From contig JACRET010000010.1 in assembly GCA_016218105.1 (NCBI GenBank), positions 62,001-126,000 on the forward strand: DNA of 64,000 nucleotides, given 5' to 3'. This document shows, piece after piece, positions 41,689-50,407 of the stretch; the stretch's first letter is position 1; each line of letters starts with the position of its first letter. The notes beneath the pieces were generated by a model that saw only the letters and a program-made list of their open reading frames with translations, ran no database searches and was not told the origin of the DNA. Position numbers and translations under genes: made by a program. The stretch comes from Deltaproteobacteria bacterium. GTDB lineage: Bacteria; Desulfobacterota; GWC2-55-46.

Positions 41689-43584
41689 ATGGCAAAGGTG
41701 CTGGATAAAATAGAAGTACCAGCGGATCTGAAGAAGCTTGACAGGCATAGCCTCCCGCAATTGGCCGCCGAGATAAGGGAGCTTATCATCGAGACCGTGG
41801 CGGAAAAAGGCGGCCACCTGGCCTCAAGCCTTGGTGCGGTGGAGCTTGCGATATCGCTCCATTATTCCTTGAACTGCCCCGCGGATAAGATCATCTGGGA
41901 CGTAGGCCATCAGGCTTACGCGCATAAGATACTTACCGGCCGCAGGAAAGAATTCCACACATTAAGACAGGCTGGCGGGATAAGCGGTTTTCCCAAACCG
42001 TCAGAAAGCGTCTTTGATTCATTCGGCGTAGGGCATTCCTCCACTTCCATCTCGGCCGCGCTCGGCATGGCCGCCGCGAGAGACTTGGCAGGAAAGAGAA
42101 ATAAAGTAGTCGCGGTCATAGGCGACGGATCGCTCACGGCAGGGCTGGCGTTCGAGGGTTTGAACCAGGCCGGCCATCTCAAGAAAGACCTTATCGTTAT
42201 CTTAAATGATAACGAGATGAGCATTTCGAAAAACGTCGGCGCGCTTTCTACATTTTTAAGCCGCAAGATTACCGGCAGGTTCGCCACAAAGCTTAAGCTC
42301 GAAGTAGAGTCCTTCATAAAATCCATCCCAAGGATAGGAGAGCGGCTTATCGGGATAGCCAAACGCGCCGAAGATTCCCTGATAACGCTTCTTACGCCGG
42401 GCATGCTTTTTGAGGGGCTTGGCTTTCATTACATAGGCCCGATAGACGGCCATGATATGGAAGCGCTTTTAGAGACCTTTAATAATATCAACGAGCTTAA
42501 AGGGCCGGTGCTTCTCCATGTCCTCACAAAAAAGGGGAAGGGATACCTGCCGGCCGAGGCCGACCCATCGACCTTTCACGGCATAGGGCCTTTCACCGTC
42601 GCCACAGGTAAGCCGAAAAGCAAATCCAAACTGTCCTACACAAGCGTCTTCAGCTCTACCCTTCTCCAGATAGCCGAAAAGGACAAGAGGGTCGTAGCCA
42701 TAACGGCTGCGATGCCCGAGGGAACGGGGTTAGCCAGGTTCGCTGAAGAATTCCCCGAGAGATTTTTCGACGTAGGCATCGCCGAGCAGCACGCCCTGAC
42801 ATTCGCCGCCGGGCTCGCGAAAGAAGGGTTCGTTCCGGTTACCGCTATTTATTCGACATTCCTCCAGAGGGCTTATGACGAGGTATTCCATGACGCATGC
42901 CTCCAGAACCTTCCCGTGGTCATAGCCATGGACAGGGCCGGGATAGTAGGGCAGGACGGCCCAACGCACCACGGCCTTTTCGACATATCGTTCCTGAGGC
43001 ATATACCCAATATCATACTCGCGTCTCCAAAAGACGAGGACGAATTAAGGCACCTCCTTTATTCCGCCGTAAACTACGGCAAGCCGACCGCCGTAAGATA
43101 CCCGCGAGGGTCTTGCCTGGGGGTCGATATGTCCGGGCCTTTAAAGATGATATTGCCGGGCAGGGCCGAAGTCCTCAGGGACGGGGCGGATGCGACGGTG
43201 CTCGCGCTGGGTACTATGGTAAAACCAGCGCTTGAAGCCGCCGAGAGGCTTGATTCCGAGGGCCTGAGGGTAGGCGTGGTAAACTGCCGGTTCGTAAAGC
43301 CCCTCGACGAAGGGTGCATCCTTAAGGCTGCCGCGAACTCAGGGGGGTTGATAACGGTCGAGGAGAACGCGCTCCAGGGCGGGTTCGGCAGCGCCGTAAT
43401 AGAGCTTCTTGAGGAGCACGGCATAAAGTGCCCGGTCAAGAGGATAGGCGTGCCGGATGAGTTCGTGGAGCACGGGAGCCAGGAAGGGCTCCGGGCCAGG
43501 CTGGGGCTGGACAGCGTGGGTATCGAGCGTTCTATAAAGGCGCTCACAAGCGAAAATAAAAAAACGATCAAGATAGCATTTTGA
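41689..43584 (+). CDS. dxs: 1-Deoxy-D-xylulose-5-phosphate synthase
   Basis: The first enzyme of the non-mevalonate isoprenoid pathway, joining pyruvate and glyceraldehyde 3-phosphate with thiamine diphosphate. 631 residues. Marks: [36 protein letters not shown], the ThDP motif [18 protein letters not shown] with NDNEMSIS, the transketolase middle domain [30 protein letters not shown] split here into AAMPEGTGL and [10 protein letters not shown] (Glu activates ThDP), and the end domain [21 protein letters not shown] precedes the ATG by about 11 bases. Confidence 0.98.
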   Translation: MAKVLDKIEVPADLKKLDRHSLPQLAAEIRELIIETVAEKGGHLASSLGAVELAISLHYSLNCPADKIIWDVGHQAYAHKILTGRRKEFHTLRQAGGISGFPKPSESVFDSFGVGHSSTSISAALGMAAARDLAGKRNKVVAVIGDGSLTAGLAFEGLNQAGHLKKDLIVILNDNEMSISKNVGALSTFLSRKITGRFATKLKLEVESFIKSIPRIGERLIGIAKRAEDSLITLLTPGMLFEGLGFHYIGPIDGHDMEALLETFNNINELKGPVLLHVLTKKGKGYLPAEADPSTFHGIGPFTVATGKPKSKSKLSYTSVFSSTLLQIAEKDKRVVAITAAMPEGTGLARFAEEFPERFFDVGIAEQHALTFAAGLAKEGFVPVTAIYSTFLQRAYDEVFHDACLQNLPVVIAMDRAGIVGQDGPTHHGLFDISFLRHIPNIILASPKDEDELRHLLYSAVNYGKPTAVRYPRGSCLGVDMSGPLKMILPGRAEVLRDGADATVLALGTMVKPALEAAERLDSEGLRVGVVNCRFVKPLDEGCILKAAANSGGLITVEENALQGGFGSAVIELLEEHGIKCPVKRIGVPDEFVEHGSQEGLRARLGLDSVGIERSIKALTSENKKTIKIAF

Positions 43585-43595
43585 TCTTCTAAATA

Positions 43596-44330
43596 GTGAA
43601 AAAGAGCAAGGAAAGGATCGACATCCTCGTAGTGGAGAGGGGGCTTGCGGAGACGAGGCAAAAGGCCCAGGCCCTGATAATGGCCGGAAGCGTGCTCTCT
43701 GACGGGGTTGTAATCGATAAGGCCGGGAAGGAAGTAAAGAAGGAGAGCGTAATCACCTTGAAGGATACGCTTCCTTTCGTAAGCAGGGGCGGCATAAAGC
43801 TGGCCGGCGCGTTGGATGATTTCAAGATAAATGTGGATGGCCTCACCGTAATGGATATCGGCGCCTCTACGGGCGGCTTTACCGATTGCGCCCTCAAGAG
43901 GGGCGCTAAAAAGGTCTATGCCGTAGACGTAGGCAAGTCGCTTCTGGATATAAAACTGCGTAACGACCCGCGAGTCCATATAATCGAAGAACAGAACATC
44001 AGGTACATGGCCCCCGATAAGATCGGTGAAAAGGTCGATCTGGTGACGATAGATGTCTCGTTCATTTCCCTGGAGAAAATCCTTCCTAAAGCAAAAGAAT
44101 TCCTTAAAGACGGCGGAGGGGTACTTGCCCTCATAAAGCCCCAGTTCGAGGTAGGCAAGGGGCAGGTCGGCAAGGGCGGCATCGTAAAGGACGCGGCCAG
44201 GCACGCCGAGGTAACGGTAAAAATCAGGGGGTTCTCCGAAGAGACGGGGTTCAATGTCGCGGGTGAAGCCGAGTCGAAAATAACCGGCGCCAAGGGCAAC
44301 AAGGAATTCTGGATTTACTTGACTTTATGA
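43596..44330 (+). CDS. tlyA: TlyA-family rRNA 2'-O-methyltransferase
   Basis: A 244-residue protein with an S4 RNA-binding domain (about 6-65, RIDILVVERGLAETRQKAQA) followed by an FtsJ-like methyltransferase domain with the SAM motif VMDIGASTGGFTDCALKRGA, then AVDVGKSLLDIKLR and DLVTIDVSFISLEKILP. In mycobacteria the enzyme methylates cytidine in 16S and 23S rRNA; others are called haemolysin A. The start is GTG, 11 bases after dxs, with no strong ribosome binding site, which suggests coupling to dxs translation. Confidence 0.94.
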   Translation: MKKSKERIDILVVERGLAETRQKAQALIMAGSVLSDGVVIDKAGKEVKKESVITLKDTLPFVSRGGIKLAGALDDFKINVDGLTVMDIGASTGGFTDCALKRGAKKVYAVDVGKSLLDIKLRNDPRVHIIEEQNIRYMAPDKIGEKVDLVTIDVSFISLEKILPKAKEFLKDGGGVLALIKPQFEVGKGQVGKGGIVKDAARHAEVTVKIRGFSEETGFNVAGEAESKITGAKGNKEFWIYLTL

Positions 44331-44394
44331 CGATATTATCATATAAATCCGATTTCATTTACAGCCTGTTTACTATAGATAAAAGGAGTAAATA

Positions 44395-45255
44395 ATGTTC
44401 GAAATAATAGAGAAGATCGAGCTTGCCCATACAGTTTATCAATATAAGATCAAGGCCCCGCTTATTGCAAAAAAGAGGAAGGCCGGGCAGTTTGTCGTCT
44501 TAAGGCTGAATGAACAGGGCGAGAGGATCCCGCTTACCATAGTGAATTCCGACGAGAAGGAAGGGACGATCACCATCATCGTCCAGGAAGTCGGAAAATC
44601 GACGGCGATGCTGGGGGATATGACGGTGGGAGATTCCATCCTTGACGTTGTCGGCCCGCTGGGGCATCCGACCCACATAGAGAACTTCGGCATCGCCATA
44701 TGCGTCGGCGGCGGCATAGGCACGGCGCCGGTGCTCCCCATAGCCAAGGCGATGAAGGACGCGGGGAATAAGGTCATCTCCATAATCGGGGCCAGAAACA
44801 AGAGTCTCCTTATACTCGAAAAAGAAATGAGAGAGGTAAGCGACGAGCTTCATATAACCACAGACGATGGCAGCTACGGCCACCACGGCTTTGTCACTCA
44901 GGTGCTGCAGAGGTTTATAGACGAGGGCATGAAGATCGGCTGCGTGGTCGGCATCGGGCCTGTGCCTATGATGAGGGCCGTAAGCAATGTCACAAAACCG
45001 TATGGCATAACCACGATGGTAAGCTTAAACCCGATAATGGTCGACGGCACTGGGATGTGCGGGGCGTGCAGGGTGTCTATCGCCGGGAAAAACCGTTTTG
45101 TCTGCGTGGACGGCCCTGAGTTCAACGGGCACGAAGTGGACTTCGACGAGCTGATGCTCAGGAACCGCAGCTATCTGAAGGAAGAGAAGATGGCGATGGA
45201 GGAACTTACCTATCACGAAGGCAACAAGTGCTACGAAAGAGGCGAGTGCAAATGA
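44395..45255 (+). CDS. NfnA-like ferredoxin:NADP+ reductase / sulfide dehydrogenase subunit alpha
   Basis: A 286-residue flavoprotein of the dihydroorotate dehydrogenase electron-transfer family. FAD domain (1-100, AGQFVVLRLNEQGERIPLTI), NAD(P) domain (about 100-220, GGGIGTAPVLPIAKAMKDAG), and a C-terminal [2Fe-2S] site (GTGMCGACRVSI and FVCVDGPEFNGHEVDF). With the next gene it forms the pair known as NfnAB (electron-bifurcating transhydrogenase), SudAB or archaeal-type glutamate synthase, which exchange electrons between NADH, NADPH and ferredoxin. AAAGGAG lies before the ATG. Confidence 0.92.
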   Translation: MFEIIEKIELAHTVYQYKIKAPLIAKKRKAGQFVVLRLNEQGERIPLTIVNSDEKEGTITIIVQEVGKSTAMLGDMTVGDSILDVVGPLGHPTHIENFGIAICVGGGIGTAPVLPIAKAMKDAGNKVISIIGARNKSLLILEKEMREVSDELHITTDDGSYGHHGFVTQVLQRFIDEGMKIGCVVGIGPVPMMRAVSNVTKPYGITTMVSLNPIMVDGTGMCGACRVSIAGKNRFVCVDGPEFNGHEVDFDELMLRNRSYLKEEKMAMEELTYHEGNKCYERGECK

Positions 45256-45359
45256 CCACCCTGGGCTGAAGCCCCTGGGTTTTCAAACCGGCTTCATAAA
45301 TATGGTGTGTCCGGCTGCACGTGTCAGAAAATTTTAGTCAAAAAGGAGCAAGCACCCAG

Positions 45360-46778
45360 ATGGATGCGAATGAGATAAAGGAACGGATGAAGATACCGAG
45401 GCAGACAATGCCCGAGCAGGACCCTAACGAGAGGGTCAGAAACTTCTACGAAGTCCCTTACGGGTATACGGCGGAGCAGGCGATTGAGGAGGCGAAGAGA
45501 TGCATCCAGTGCAAAAAACCCCTCTGCGTCGGAGGCTGTCCCGTCAATATTGATATCCCCTGGTTCATACGCCTCATAGCGGAAGGCAAGTTCATCGAGG
45601 CGGCGCACAAATTAAAAGAGACAAACGGGCTTCCGGCTGTTTGCGGCAGGGTATGCCCGCAGGAAGACCAGTGCGAAAAGGTCTGCGTCGTCGGAAAAAA
45701 GGGCGCGGCTGTCTCGATCGGAAGGCTTGAGAGATTCGCGGCCGACTACGAAAGGGAGCACGGCGAGATCTCTATTCCGAACATCCCGAAATGGACGGGC
45801 AAGAAGGTCGCGGTTGTCGGAGCGGGCCCCGCCGGGCTTACCGTCGCGGGAGACCTCGTAAAGAAGGGCCACAAGGTAACTGTATTCGAGGCGCTCCACA
45901 CCCCGGGCGGAGTTCTCATGTACGGAATACCCGAGTTCAGGCTTCCTAAGAAGATCGTCCAGTCAGAGGTTGAATACCTTAAACGCATGGGCGTTGAGAT
46001 AGTTTTGAACGCCGTCGTCGGAAAGCTTGAAACGATAGACGAGCTTCTTTCAAACGGCTACTCCGCCGTGTTTGTGGGCTCCGGAGCGGGCCTTCCCAAC
46101 TTTATGAACATACCCGGCGAGAACCTGGCTGGCGTGTATTCCGCAAATGAATACCTGACAAGGGTCAATCTCATGAAGGCGTACCAGTTCCCGGAATACG
46201 ACACGCCAGTTATCCGCGGCAGAAAGGTCGTCGTGGTCGGCGGCGGCAATACCGCGATGGATGCCGCGCGCACTGCTTTAAGATTGTGTCCAGAAGAAGT
46301 AACCATAGTATACAGGCGCTCAAGGGAAGAACTCCCCGCAAGGGCGGAAGAAGTCCATCACGGAGAGGAAGAAGGACTCAAGTTCCAGCTCCTCACGAAC
46401 CCGAAGAGGTTTATCGGGGATAAGGACGGAAGGGTAACGGCTGTCGAATGCGTGAGGATGGAGCTTGGAGAGCCTGATGAGTCGGGCAGGAGGAGGCCTG
46501 TAGAGGTCAAGGGGTCTGAGTTCCGCATAGAGACGGATGTTGCCATCATCGCCATCGGCAACGGGGCAAACCCGTTGATACCGCAGACCACGCCCGATAT
46601 AAAGGTAAATAAGTGGGGTAACATAACCGTAAACCCCGATACCGGGAGGACGAGCAAGCAGGGGGTCTTTTCGGGGGGCGACATCGTAAGGGGCGGGGCG
46701 ACGGTCATTCTCGCCATGGGAGACGGCAGGAGGGCCGCGAACTCGATAGACGAGTACCTCACAACAGGCGTATGGTAA
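45360..46778 (+). CDS. gltA: GltA/NfnB-type NADPH-dependent flavoprotein (glutamate synthase small-subunit family)
   Basis: A 472-residue enzyme. I start at MDANEIKERMKIPRQ, placed 11 bases after AAGGAG; a GTG 13 codons upstream precedes that site. The N-terminal [4Fe-4S] region has CIQCKKPLCVGGCPV and CGRVCPQEDQCEKVC. Then come the FAD motif VAVVGAGPAGLTVAGDL and the NADP motif VVVVGGGNTAMDAART, and the end GRTSKQGVFSGGDIVRGGAT. It can act with NfnA in electron bifurcation or as the reductase part of glutamate synthase; no large glutamate synthase gene is nearby, so the Nfn role is favoured. A terminator follows. Confidence 0.93.
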   Translation: MDANEIKERMKIPRQTMPEQDPNERVRNFYEVPYGYTAEQAIEEAKRCIQCKKPLCVGGCPVNIDIPWFIRLIAEGKFIEAAHKLKETNGLPAVCGRVCPQEDQCEKVCVVGKKGAAVSIGRLERFAADYEREHGEISIPNIPKWTGKKVAVVGAGPAGLTVAGDLVKKGHKVTVFEALHTPGGVLMYGIPEFRLPKKIVQSEVEYLKRMGVEIVLNAVVGKLETIDELLSNGYSAVFVGSGAGLPNFMNIPGENLAGVYSANEYLTRVNLMKAYQFPEYDTPVIRGRKVVVVGGGNTAMDAARTALRLCPEEVTIVYRRSREELPARAEEVHHGEEEGLKFQLLTNPKRFIGDKDGRVTAVECVRMELGEPDESGRRRPVEVKGSEFRIETDVAIIAIGNGANPLIPQTTPDIKVNKWGNITVNPDTGRTSKQGVFSGGDIVRGGATVILAMGDGRRAANSIDEYLTTGVW

Positions 46779-46800
46779 AGCGCATTGATTGAAAATAGAG

Positions 46801-46830
46801 ACCGGCCTTGATCAACAGGCCGGTTTTTTT
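46801..46830 (+). terminator. Rho-independent terminator after the gltA/nfnB gene
   Basis: ACCGGCCT (46801-46808) pairs with AGGCCGGT (46817-46824), followed by seven T. The next gene begins only 22 bases later. Confidence 0.9.
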
Positions 46831-46851
46831 TGTCGCGTCCAGGGAGCCGTG

Positions 46852-47259
46852 ATGGTCAAGAAAAAAAGGATATTGTTTGTCTGCGTCGGGAATACCTGCA
46901 GGAGCCAGATGGCCGAAGGCTTCGCGAGGGAATACGGCAAGAACCGCGTCGAGGTCAGGAGCGCCGGGACCTCCGCCATGGGCATCGTGAATATTCATAC
47001 GATAGAGGCTATGAGGGAAGCCGGGATCGACATCTCCAAACATACCTCAAAACAGCTTACTGATGAGATGTTCGAATGGGCCGATATCGTCGTGACGCTC
47101 GGATGCGCTCCCGCGGAGAGGATATCTCCCGTGGCCTTCAAAGGAAAGAAAATAGATTGGAAGATAGACGACCCGCTCGGCAGGCCCTGGGCGTTCATGC
47201 AGAAGGTCAGGGACAATATCGAAGACAAGGTCAAGGAACTGATAGATGCAGAAAGCTGA
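46852..47259 (+). CDS. Low-molecular-weight phosphatase / arsenate reductase (ArsC, thioredoxin type)
   Basis: A 135-residue protein starting MVKKKRILFVCVGNTCRSQM; AGGGAG precedes this ATG and the open frame upstream covers the terminator. The P-loop CVGNTCRS (C-x5-R) is the phosphate or arsenate site, the second Cys is in VTLGCAPAERISP, and KIDWKIDDPLGRPW matches the DDP acid of the family. Both tyrosine phosphatases and ArsC share this fold; the LGC cysteine and the DDPLG end favour arsenate reductase, but the third redox Cys of the canonical triad is not clear. It overlaps phoB by 14 bases, so its product is made with the phosphate regulators, which may be relevant to arsenate/phosphate discrimination (inference). 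Confidence 0.88.
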   Translation: MVKKKRILFVCVGNTCRSQMAEGFAREYGKNRVEVRSAGTSAMGIVNIHTIEAMREAGIDISKHTSKQLTDEMFEWADIVVTLGCAPAERISPVAFKGKKIDWKIDDPLGRPWAFMQKVRDNIEDKVKELIDAES

Positions 47260-47953
47260 CACAAGGATACTTGTAGTCGACGACGAGCCGGATATCCTGA
47301 ACCTCCTTGATTTTAACCTTAAGAAGGCCGGGTTCAAGGTGCTGCTGGCGAAAGACGGCCCTGAGGCGATAGAGATCGCTAAGGACAAAAAGCCCGACCT
47401 CATAGTCCTGGACATAATGCTGCCGGACATGGAGGGCACCGAGGTGTTAAAGAGGCTTAAGGCCGTCGAATCCACCCGGAAAGTCCCTGTAATAATGCTT
47501 ACGGCAAAGGGCGAGGAGATAGACAAGATCGTCGGGTTCGAACTCGGCGCGGAAGACTATATAACAAAACCATTCAGCCCAAGGGAGCTGATCCTAAGGG
47601 TCAAGGCGGTGCTTAAGAGGGCGGCAGACGCGCAAGGGGCGGAGACGATCGATGAAAAGGTCGTTAATTTCAATGAACTCTCGATAGATTATTCAAGGCA
47701 CAAGGTAACCGTAAAAGGCTCTGACGTAGTCCTGTCCTCGACTGAATTCAAGCTCCTTACGGAACTTGTGGACGCAAAGGGGAGGGTGCTTTCAAGGGAT
47801 ACGATACTAGACCGGGCATGGGGAAGGGACTGCTACGTTATACCGAGAACGGTCGATACCCACGTCAGGAGACTCAGGGAGAAACTTACAAGCGCCGGGA
47901 AATATATAGAGACAGTCAGGGGAGTTGGCTACAGGTTTAAAGGAGAGATATAA
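47246..47953 (+). CDS. phoB: PhoB-like OmpR-family response regulator
   Basis: A 235-residue regulator: receiver with D12/D13, phosphoacceptor D56 in IVLDIMLPDMEG, Thr in IMLTAKGEE and Lys in YITKPFSPRE; C-terminal winged helix (about 135-235) with LSSTEFKLLTELVDAKGRVL, RDCYVIPRTVDTHVRRLREKL and GVGYRFKGEI. This is the PhoB subtype. Start ATG lies within the phosphatase gene. The PhoR-like kinase is downstream but separated by 255 bases of hairpins and a repeat. The stop TAA starts a TAACAG sequence like the repeat tip. Confidence 0.93.
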   Translation: MQKADTRILVVDDEPDILNLLDFNLKKAGFKVLLAKDGPEAIEIAKDKKPDLIVLDIMLPDMEGTEVLKRLKAVESTRKVPVIMLTAKGEEIDKIVGFELGAEDYITKPFSPRELILRVKAVLKRAADAQGAETIDEKVVNFNELSIDYSRHKVTVKGSDVVLSSTEFKLLTELVDAKGRVLSRDTILDRAWGRDCYVIPRTVDTHVRRLREKLTSAGKYIETVRGVGYRFKGEI

Positions 47954-47955
47954 CA

Positions 47956-47990
47956 GCACTGCCCGGGGCAGTGCGGGCTTGCTGCCCGCT
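47956..47990 (+). other. Two adjacent hairpins between phoB and phoR
   Basis: GCACTGCC / GGCAGTGC (47956-47974) followed directly by GCGGGC / GCCCGC (47973-47989). No T-run follows, so they are not classical terminators; they may set different mRNA stability for phoB and phoR. Confidence 0.6.
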
Positions 47991-48030
47991 TCTAAACGCA
48001 AGGCGGCCGTCTTCAACGCCGCCCAGGAGA

Positions 48031-48191
48031 CTAACAGGATGTTGAAAAAATCCATCCATGGCTTTTTCAACTACGGCTTGACCGAAGTGAATTCGGCCAA
48101 ACCTCACTAATTGCTCGACTTGGAAAGTTCTTGCAATTAGGCAATCCATCCATGGATTGCACTGCAGGGTGTTTTTCAACACCCTGCTAAC
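48031..48191 (+). repeat. Repeat family D, a relative of family A
   Basis: Inverted ends CTAACAGGATGTTGAAAAAATCC and GTTTTTCAACACCCTGCTAAC, about 160 bases in total. The tip plan is that of family A (AACAGG-x-TG-x-TGAAAAA) with T for C changes, but the core is different (GCAATCCATCCATGGATTGC). It separates phoB from phoR. Confidence 0.75.
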
Positions 48192-48208
48192 AGGCAGGCG
48201 ATATAAAA

Positions 48209-49234
48209 ATGGGAAAGAACGTAATACTGGAGACGATCGCAAGGGAGATGAAAACGGGGGTGCTCGTGCTCGATAAGGCGGGGCAGGCTCTTTACGCCAA
48301 CCCTTTTTTTCTTAACTCATTTCCTTTTAAGGGCGCGATAGACGGCAAAAAGGTAAACGAGATAATCCAGAACGTAAACCTCCTTAAAAATATCGAAGGG
48401 TTTCTCAATAACCGTGGGGGGAAGTCCAGCGATATAGAGATAAGCGATGGGGGCAGGTTCTTTAATGTGCATATAGTGCCGATAAAGGAGAAGGGTGACT
48501 TCAGCCTCCTCCTGTTCCTGCAGGATATTACGGAAGAGAAGAAGGTAGAGACTATAAAAAAGGACTTCGTCGCCAATGTCTCGCATGAGCTTAGAACGCC
48601 TCTGGCCTCAATCAAGGGTTATTCAGAGACGCTCCTTGACGGCGGCATGGATGACAAGGAGACGCTCAAGGAATTCCTGCGCGTAATAGACAGGCACGCG
48701 ACCCGCATGGCCAGGCTGATCGACGACCTACTCATACTTTCAAGGCTTGAGTCCCACCAGATGGCGATAATATCAGCGCCGGTGGAATTGAACGATCTGA
48801 TCTTCACTACCACGAAAGGGTTTGAGAAACAGGCCAGGGATAAGGGAATAGCGATATCAGCGGAGATACCCGATGACCTTCCCAAGGTAATGGGAGACCG
48901 GGACAGGCTCGAACAGGTGGTGGTGAACCTCCTCGACAACGCGATAAAGTACACTCACTCCGGCGGCAGCGTCACCGTAAAGGCAAAGAGGGAGGACGGC
49001 GGCGTAAGGGTGGATATCACAGATACGGGGATGGGCATACCCTCCGGCGACATACCCAGGATATTCGAGCGGTTCTACAGGGTCGATAAGGCCCGCTCAA
49101 GAGAGCTCGGCGGCACAGGGCTCGGTCTCGCCATAGTAAAGCACATCATACAGGGCCATAACGGGAAGCTCTTTGTGGAGAGTACGCCGGGCAAAGGTTC
49201 GACCTTCAGTTTTCTCCTGAAATCAGGCGCCTGA
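48209..49234 (+). CDS. phoR: PhoR-like histidine kinase without membrane segments
   Basis: A 341-residue kinase, PAS (about 5-110, MKTGVLVLDKAGQALYANPF, ending FLQDITEEKKVE), HisKA with His126 in VSHELRTPLASIKGY, and HATPase_c (about 225-340; NLLDNAIKYTHSGG, ITDTGMGIP, FYRVDKARSRELGGTGLGLA). The core is of the PhoR/VicK type and the gene is just after phoB, so it should control it. Unlike most PhoR proteins it has no N-terminal membrane helices and must sense inside the cell or through a partner. AAAAATG with weak binding site; the repeat ends 17 bases before the start. Confidence 0.9.
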   Translation: MGKNVILETIAREMKTGVLVLDKAGQALYANPFFLNSFPFKGAIDGKKVNEIIQNVNLLKNIEGFLNNRGGKSSDIEISDGGRFFNVHIVPIKEKGDFSLLLFLQDITEEKKVETIKKDFVANVSHELRTPLASIKGYSETLLDGGMDDKETLKEFLRVIDRHATRMARLIDDLLILSRLESHQMAIISAPVELNDLIFTTTKGFEKQARDKGIAISAEIPDDLPKVMGDRDRLEQVVVNLLDNAIKYTHSGGSVTVKAKREDGGVRVDITDTGMGIPSGDIPRIFERFYRVDKARSRELGGTGLGLAIVKHIIQGHNGKLFVESTPGKGSTFSFLLKSGA

Positions 49235-49402
49235 CCCCATCCTCAAACCCGTTGGTTTTTGTCTTCCTCTTTATGTTATAATCAAAAAATTGCGTTCAGG
49301 CGCTATGAACCTCACCAGAGAGGCGCCTTGCCTCGATACTTAAAAGGTCTCGAAGCGGGGTTCCGGGAATTTAACCCTCAGTGGGGGATCAGATCAAAAA
49401 TA

Positions 49403-50350
49403 ATGTCCATAATCCAGGTAGAAAATCTCGTAAAAAGGTATAACGGCGTTGAAGCCGTCAGGGGCGTCTCTTTCGATGTGAGGGAAGGGGAGGTCTTCGG
49501 CTTTTTGGGCCCGAACGGCGCGGGAAAAACTACTACCATCAGCATACTCTGCACGCTCCTCAATTTTGACTCGGGCGTCGCCTCGGTTAACGGCTTTGAC
49601 TGCCGGAAAGAAGCGAACAAGGTGCGCTCTTCCATCGGGCTGGTCTTTCAGGAGGTGACGCTCGACAACGACCTGACCGCCTATGAGAACCTTAAATTCC
49701 ATTGCTATATGTACAATATGGAAAAGAAGCTCGCAGAAAAAAGGATAGACGAGATACTCTCTGTCGTGGGGTTGAACGACCGCAGGGGCGACCTTGTAAA
49801 GAAGTTCTCCGGCGGCATGAAGAGGAGGCTTGAGATAGCCAGGGGGCTTCTTCACAGGCCCAAAGTCCTCTTCCTCGACGAGCCCACGCTCGGGCTCGAC
49901 CCGCAGACAAGGAGCCATGTCTGGGAGTTCATCAAAAATCTTAAAAAGACCGAGGGCAATACGGTATTCATGACCACCCATTACATGGACGAGGCGGAGG
50001 CTTGCGACAGGATCGCTATTATTGACAACGGCAGGATAATCGCCTGCGCGAGGCCTGACGAGCTGAAGAGGGCTATCAAAGGCGATACAATCTACATAAA
50101 AACAGCCAACGATGAAAAGGCGAGGCTTGAAATCGACGAGAAGTTTTCTCTTAAGGCGAAAAAGACTGACGCCGGCCTGTCGCTACTTGTCGATGCCGGG
50201 GAAAAATTCATCCCCAGGCTTTTTGAGCGGCTGACAGTCGAGATATTATCCGTGAACCTTAAAAAACCCAGCCTTGAGGATGTGTTTATCAACCTTACAG
50301 GCAGGGAGATACGCGAGTACGGCCCGCCTCCCCAGAGGATGCGGGGATAA
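49403..50350 (+). CDS. ABC transporter ATP-binding protein (ABC-2/DrrA type)
   Basis: A 315-residue ATPase starting MSIIQVENLVKRYNGVEAV; the open frame upstream of it has no similarity. Motifs: Walker A GPNGAGKTTTIS, Q-loop GLVFQEVTLD, signature FSGGMKRRLEIARGL, Walker B VLFLDEPTLGLDP and MTTHYMDEAEACDR. The C-terminal 85 residues are the extension typical of DrrA-like exporters. With the permease 57 bases downstream it forms an exporter whose substrate (drug, lipid or polysaccharide) is not predictable. Confidence 0.93.
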   Translation: MSIIQVENLVKRYNGVEAVRGVSFDVREGEVFGFLGPNGAGKTTTISILCTLLNFDSGVASVNGFDCRKEANKVRSSIGLVFQEVTLDNDLTAYENLKFHCYMYNMEKKLAEKRIDEILSVVGLNDRRGDLVKKFSGGMKRRLEIARGLLHRPKVLFLDEPTLGLDPQTRSHVWEFIKNLKKTEGNTVFMTTHYMDEAEACDRIAIIDNGRIIACARPDELKRAIKGDTIYIKTANDEKARLEIDEKFSLKAKKTDAGLSLLVDAGEKFIPRLFERLTVEILSVNLKKPSLEDVFINLTGREIREYGPPPQRMRG

Positions 50351-50407
50351 AGGGATCGAGGGCCGCAAGCGGCTGGGAATCCTCGGGAGGCAATCTCAAA
50401 AAAACCA

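Noticed and set aside
43074-44204. 376-codon minus-strand frame over dxs and tlyA
   Set aside because: Covers two clear genes on the other strand; the length comes from codon bias, not coding.
49259-49402. Longer N-terminus for the ABC ATPase
   Set aside because: ABC ATPases begin at the MSIIQVENL type start; the added residues are low in sense and lack a binding site.
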